From the NCBI RefSeq assembly GCF_020723905.1, contig NZ_DYHZ01000009.1, forward strand, positions 96,781-160,780: a stretch of DNA of 64,000 nucleotides. Direction: 5' to 3'. A model generated the notes under the pieces. The model had not been told where the DNA came from and made no database searches. It saw nothing but the letters and a program-made list of their open reading frames with translations. The position numbers and the translations under genes were made by a program. Position 1 is the first letter of the stretch. Each line of letters opens with the position of its first letter. Below are positions 61,736 through 64,000 of the stretch, in pieces. Source of the stretch: Anaerolinea thermophila (GTDB taxonomy: Bacteria > Chloroflexota > Anaerolineae > Anaerolineales > Anaerolineaceae).

Positions 61736-63544
61736 TTACAGATCGGCGGCGCGGGTGGCAATCTTTTCCTGCAGCAGAGCGACAAATTCATCGGCTGAGA
61801 GAGTTTGCTGGGCGCCATCGCGCTTCCGCAGGGCAACCGCCCCGGCCTGCGCTTCGCGCTCGCCCACCACCAGCATGTAGGGGATCTTCAGCAGTTGCGC
61901 CTTACGAATCTTGGCGTTCATGCGGTCCGAGTCGAGATCGGCAGTGGCGCGCACTCCCAGCCCGCGCAGACGGCGTTCCAGTTGTTTTGCATACTCGTTT
62001 TGTCCGTCGGTGATGGGGATGATGCGCACCTGCTCCGGCGACAGCCACACCGGGAACGCCCCGGCGTAATGCTCCAGCAGGAAGCCGATCAGGCGTTCAT
62101 GCGTGCTCAACGGCGCGCGGTGGATGATCAGCGGGCGCTCTTCCTCGCCTTTCTCATTGGTGAACTTCAGGTCAAAGCGCTCCGGCTGTGCAAAGTCCAC
62201 CTGATTGGTTGCCAGGGTAAATTCGCGCCCGATGGCGCTCTTGACCTGCACATCAATCTTGGGACCGTAGAACGCGGCTTCATCGGCAATCTCTACGTAG
62301 GGGATGCCGTTGTTGTCCAGCGCCTTGCGCACCATGTCCTCGGTCTTGCGCCACAGTTCGGGGTTGTTGACGTATTTCTTGCCCAGTCCGCGGGGATGGT
62401 GCGTGCTCAGGCGCATCAGGTAATCCTGAATGCCAAACAGGCGGAAGTATTCCAGATACAGGTGAATGACGCTGACGAATTCCTGCTCAAACTGCTCTTC
62501 GGAGCAGTAGATGTGGGAATCGTTCATCTGCATGGAGCGCACACGCATCAGCCCGAAGAGTTCGCCGCTTTTCTCGTAGCGGTAGCAGGTGCCGTACTCT
62601 GCCAGGCGCACAGGCAGTTCGCGGTAACTGCGCGGCTTGCTGGCAAAAATTTTGTGGTGCATGGGGCAGTTCATCGGCTTGACGTAATAACGCACGCCCT
62701 CCAGTTCCATGGGGGGGTACATGCTCTCGGCGTAGTAGGGCAGGTGTCCACTGCGCAGGTAGAGGTCCTCTTTGGCAAGGTGCGGGGTGCGCACACGCTC
62801 GTAGCCGTACTTAAATTCCATCTCTTTGGCGAGTTTCTCGATTTCTTCGATGATGGCGCCGCCGCGGGGCGTCCACAGCGGCAAGCCGGGACCAATTTCA
62901 TCATCAAAGAGATAGATGTCCAGTTCCTTGCCCAGTTTGCGGTGATCGCGCTTCCTGGCTTCCTCCAGCCGCCACAGGTACTGCTCCAGTTCCTCGGGCG
63001 TCTCCCATGCCGTGCCGTAAATGCGCTGGAGCATGGGGTTATGCTCATCACCGCGCCAGTAAGCGCCCGAAACCTGCATCAGTTTGACGGCTTTGGGGTT
63101 GATTTCGCGGGTATTCGCCACATGCGGACCGCGGCACAGGTCCACAAATTTATCGTGTTTGTAAATGGAGATGACCGGCTTCTCCTCCAGCGGATTGCCG
63201 TCTTCGTCTACCTCGCCCTTTTCCAGTCCGTCAATCAATTCCAGTTTATAGGGCTGATCCTTGAAAATCTGACGCGCTTCCTCGGCGGAGACTTCCTGGC
63301 GGATGAAATCATGGTTGCCCTTGATGATTTCCTTCATGCGTTTTTCGATGTGCTCCAGGTCCTCCGGGGTGAGGGTGCGGGGCAGGTCAAAGTCGTAGTA
63401 AAAGCCATCTTCAATGGCGGGACCAATGGCGTACTTGGCGCCGGGGAAAAGTTCCAGCACCGCCTGAGCCATGATGTGCGAGCAGGAATGCCGCACGCGG
63501 AAAATGTGGGTATCCTCATACCGTTCTTGCGCTTTCGAGAGCAT
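61736..63544 (-). CDS. thrS: Threonyl-tRNA synthetase without a TGS domain
   Basis: A 602-residue class II synthetase. The editing domain comes first: H-x-x-x-H in RHSCSHIMAQA, then VDLCRGPHV with its Cys/His. The catalytic core has motif 1 in TPHLAKEDLYLRSGHL, the zinc Cys in KPMNCPMHHKIF, motif 2 GTCYRYEKSGELFGLMRVR (split at S-G-E) and motif 3 PLSTHERLIGFLLEH. The anticodon-binding domain follows. The usual 60-residue N-terminal TGS domain is missing: the ATG follows AAGGAGG and a T-box leader directly. Confidence 0.95.
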   Translation of the reverse strand: MLSKAQERYEDTHIFRVRHSCSHIMAQAVLELFPGAKYAIGPAIEDGFYYDFDLPRTLTPEDLEHIEKRMKEIIKGNHDFIRQEVSAEEARQIFKDQPYKLELIDGLEKGEVDEDGNPLEEKPVISIYKHDKFVDLCRGPHVANTREINPKAVKLMQVSGAYWRGDEHNPMLQRIYGTAWETPEELEQYLWRLEEARKRDHRKLGKELDIYLFDDEIGPGLPLWTPRGGAIIEEIEKLAKEMEFKYGYERVRTPHLAKEDLYLRSGHLPYYAESMYPPMELEGVRYYVKPMNCPMHHKIFASKPRSYRELPVRLAEYGTCYRYEKSGELFGLMRVRSMQMNDSHIYCSEEQFEQEFVSVIHLYLEYFRLFGIQDYLMRLSTHHPRGLGKKYVNNPELWRKTEDMVRKALDNNGIPYVEIADEAAFYGPKIDVQVKSAIGREFTLATNQVDFAQPERFDLKFTNEKGEEERPLIIHRAPLSTHERLIGFLLEHYAGAFPVWLSPEQVRIIPITDGQNEYAKQLERRLRGLGVRATADLDSDRMNAKIRKAQLLKIPYMLVVGEREAQAGAVALRKRDGAQQTLSADEFVALLQEKIATRAADL

Positions 63545-63560
63545 TTCAACCTCCTTGATT

Positions 63561-63815
63561 GGAAACAAAACACCCGCCCCAGGTCTGGGGCGGGCAATCG
63601 TCTGCACGCGGTTCCACCCAGTTTGACCGTCAAGCCGGTCATCTCTGGTTCGCCGATAACGGGGCAATCCGTCTGGGCTTACTGGGCACTTGCCGTTCAG
63701 CCAGCCGCTCGCGGGTGGTTTTCTCCGGCTGTCCACCGCGGATGCCTCTCAGTCTGCGGGCATCCGTCCCTGTCGGGGCATTGCCGGGTACTCGTCCCGG
63801 TCAGCGCGTTCTTTC
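63561..63815 (-). promoter_or_regulatory. Threonine T-box riboswitch leader of thrS
   Basis: The minus strand carries the T-box consensus GGGTGGAACCGCG (63606-63618) with a TGGA anti-acceptor. It is followed by a terminator hairpin (CCCGCCCCA / TGGGGCGGG, 63573-63594) and TGTTTTGTTT. Upstream, stem I shows GACGAGTA on its left side and CCGGAGAAAACCA on its right. The candidate specifier there is ACC, a Thr codon, at 63717-63719. Uncharged tRNA-Thr should bind and allow read-through into thrS. Confidence 0.88.
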
Positions 63816-63818
63816 AGG

Positions 63819-63892
63819 TGGGCGATATAGGACTCGAACCTACGACCTTCGCGATGTCAACGCGACGCTCTAACCAACTGAGCTAACCGCCC
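63819..63892 (-). tRNA. tRNA-Val (anticodon GAC)
   Basis: The minus strand folds as a 74-base cloverleaf. The acceptor stem is GGGCGGT with ATCGCCC (one G-T pair), the D-arm GCTCAGTTGGTTAGAGC, and the anticodon stem TCGCG/CGCGA around the loop TTGACAT, giving anticodon GAC. The T-arm contains GGTTCGAGTCC. The CCA end is not encoded: the DNA continues ACCT. It lies just upstream of the thrS T-box leader on the same strand. Confidence 0.95.
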
Positions 63893-63905
63893 GTTTGCGT
63901 TATCT

Positions 63906-63934
63906 ATTATAGTCAGATTCTCGCGTTTTTGCAA
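63906..63934 (-). promoter_or_regulatory. Promoter of tRNA-Val, probably also reading into thrS
   Basis: Minus strand: -35 TTGCAA (63929-63934), 17-bp spacer, consensus -10 TATAAT (63906-63911), 13 bp before the tRNA. No second promoter is evident between the tRNA and the T-box. The remaining bases to 64000 show no gene. Confidence 0.72.
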
Positions 63935-64000
63935 CGGTGATTCGTGTGTTTGTCCCAAGAATGGTTGGTGAAATAGAGAAAGGAGCAAGGTCGAATATTC

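Noticed and set aside
61805..63886. 693-codon plus-strand open frame
   Set aside because: It is antisense to thrS and its T-box leader and runs into the tRNA.

Overview
The window is gene-dense chromosomal DNA of high G+C content. It looks like a bacterium of the Chloroflexota, most likely an Anaerolineae-type and possibly thermophilic anaerobe. This assignment is an inference from gene style: secreted proteins with long Pro/Thr linkers, a DUF5317 membrane protein, a stand-alone LysW-like carrier, a fused AroK-AroB, and fermentative or anaerobic catabolic genes. No rRNA, CRISPR array, insertion sequence or prophage was found. Promoters that can be read match a sigma70-type pattern (TTGNNN, 16-17 bp, TATAAT-like).

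Layout. 1-3952 (+): shikimate operon aroA(partial)-aroE-aroC-aroKB with ATGA overlaps. 3959-7414 (-): an orphan phage tail-tube-like protein with a small membrane protein, then a Pro/Thr-rich anchored protein with gatC-gatA. 7501-9499: a small repeat-bearing membrane protein and a BNR-repeat lipoprotein. 9503-13892 (-): a DUF72 protein, then a P5C dehydrogenase/CoA-transferase operon. 14128-15590: class II fructose-bisphosphatase, a LysW-like mini-protein and a 110-bp tandem repeat. 15591-17797 (-): a four-gene unit of a 41-aa membrane peptide, DUF5317, an NHLP/RiPP-leader-like peptide and a GAF/HD-GYP c-di-GMP phosphodiesterase, the last two translationally coupled.

18079-24672 (-): the transcription/translation operon nusA-rnpM-infB-rbfA-nrnA-truB, without rimP or an L7Ae gene. 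24866-29550: metabolic genes on both strands, including a phosphotriesterase-like hydrolase, a phosphoribosyltransferase, an SDR and 6-phosphogluconate dehydrogenase. 29669-37295 (-): a receiver/roadblock-like regulator, then a complete peptide-type ABC importer whose binding protein is circularly permuted relative to the standard family. 37613-40257 (-): recR-ybaB-dnaX. 40327-47259: a lamin-tail protein, a NYN nuclease, an envelope cluster (47-aa membrane peptide, methyltransferase, membrane sulfatase), an MFS exporter and a membrane protein.

47260-49100 (+) is a clearly A+T-rich island holding a two-gene restriction-modification system of the MvaI/BcnI type. 49113-50066 is an esterase. 50125-57365 (-) is a purine-catabolism operon: 8-oxoguanine deaminase, adenine deaminase, GntR/UTRA regulator, YgeY hydrolase, YgeW carbamoyltransferase and carbamate kinase. 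It probably feeds purine-derived carbamoyl groups into ATP formation and has a palindromic candidate operator at its promoter. 57640-61599 (-): a secreted lytic-transglycosylase-like protein and an ADP-ribosylglycohydrolase. 61736-63934 (-): tRNA-Val(GAC), a threonine T-box leader and thrS behind one good promoter.

The observations most worth a second look are the permuted solute-binding protein, the A+T-rich restriction island (permuted methyltransferase, Asn at an expected catalytic Asp), the NHLP-peptide/HD-GYP coupling, the LysW-like orphan and the purine operon.
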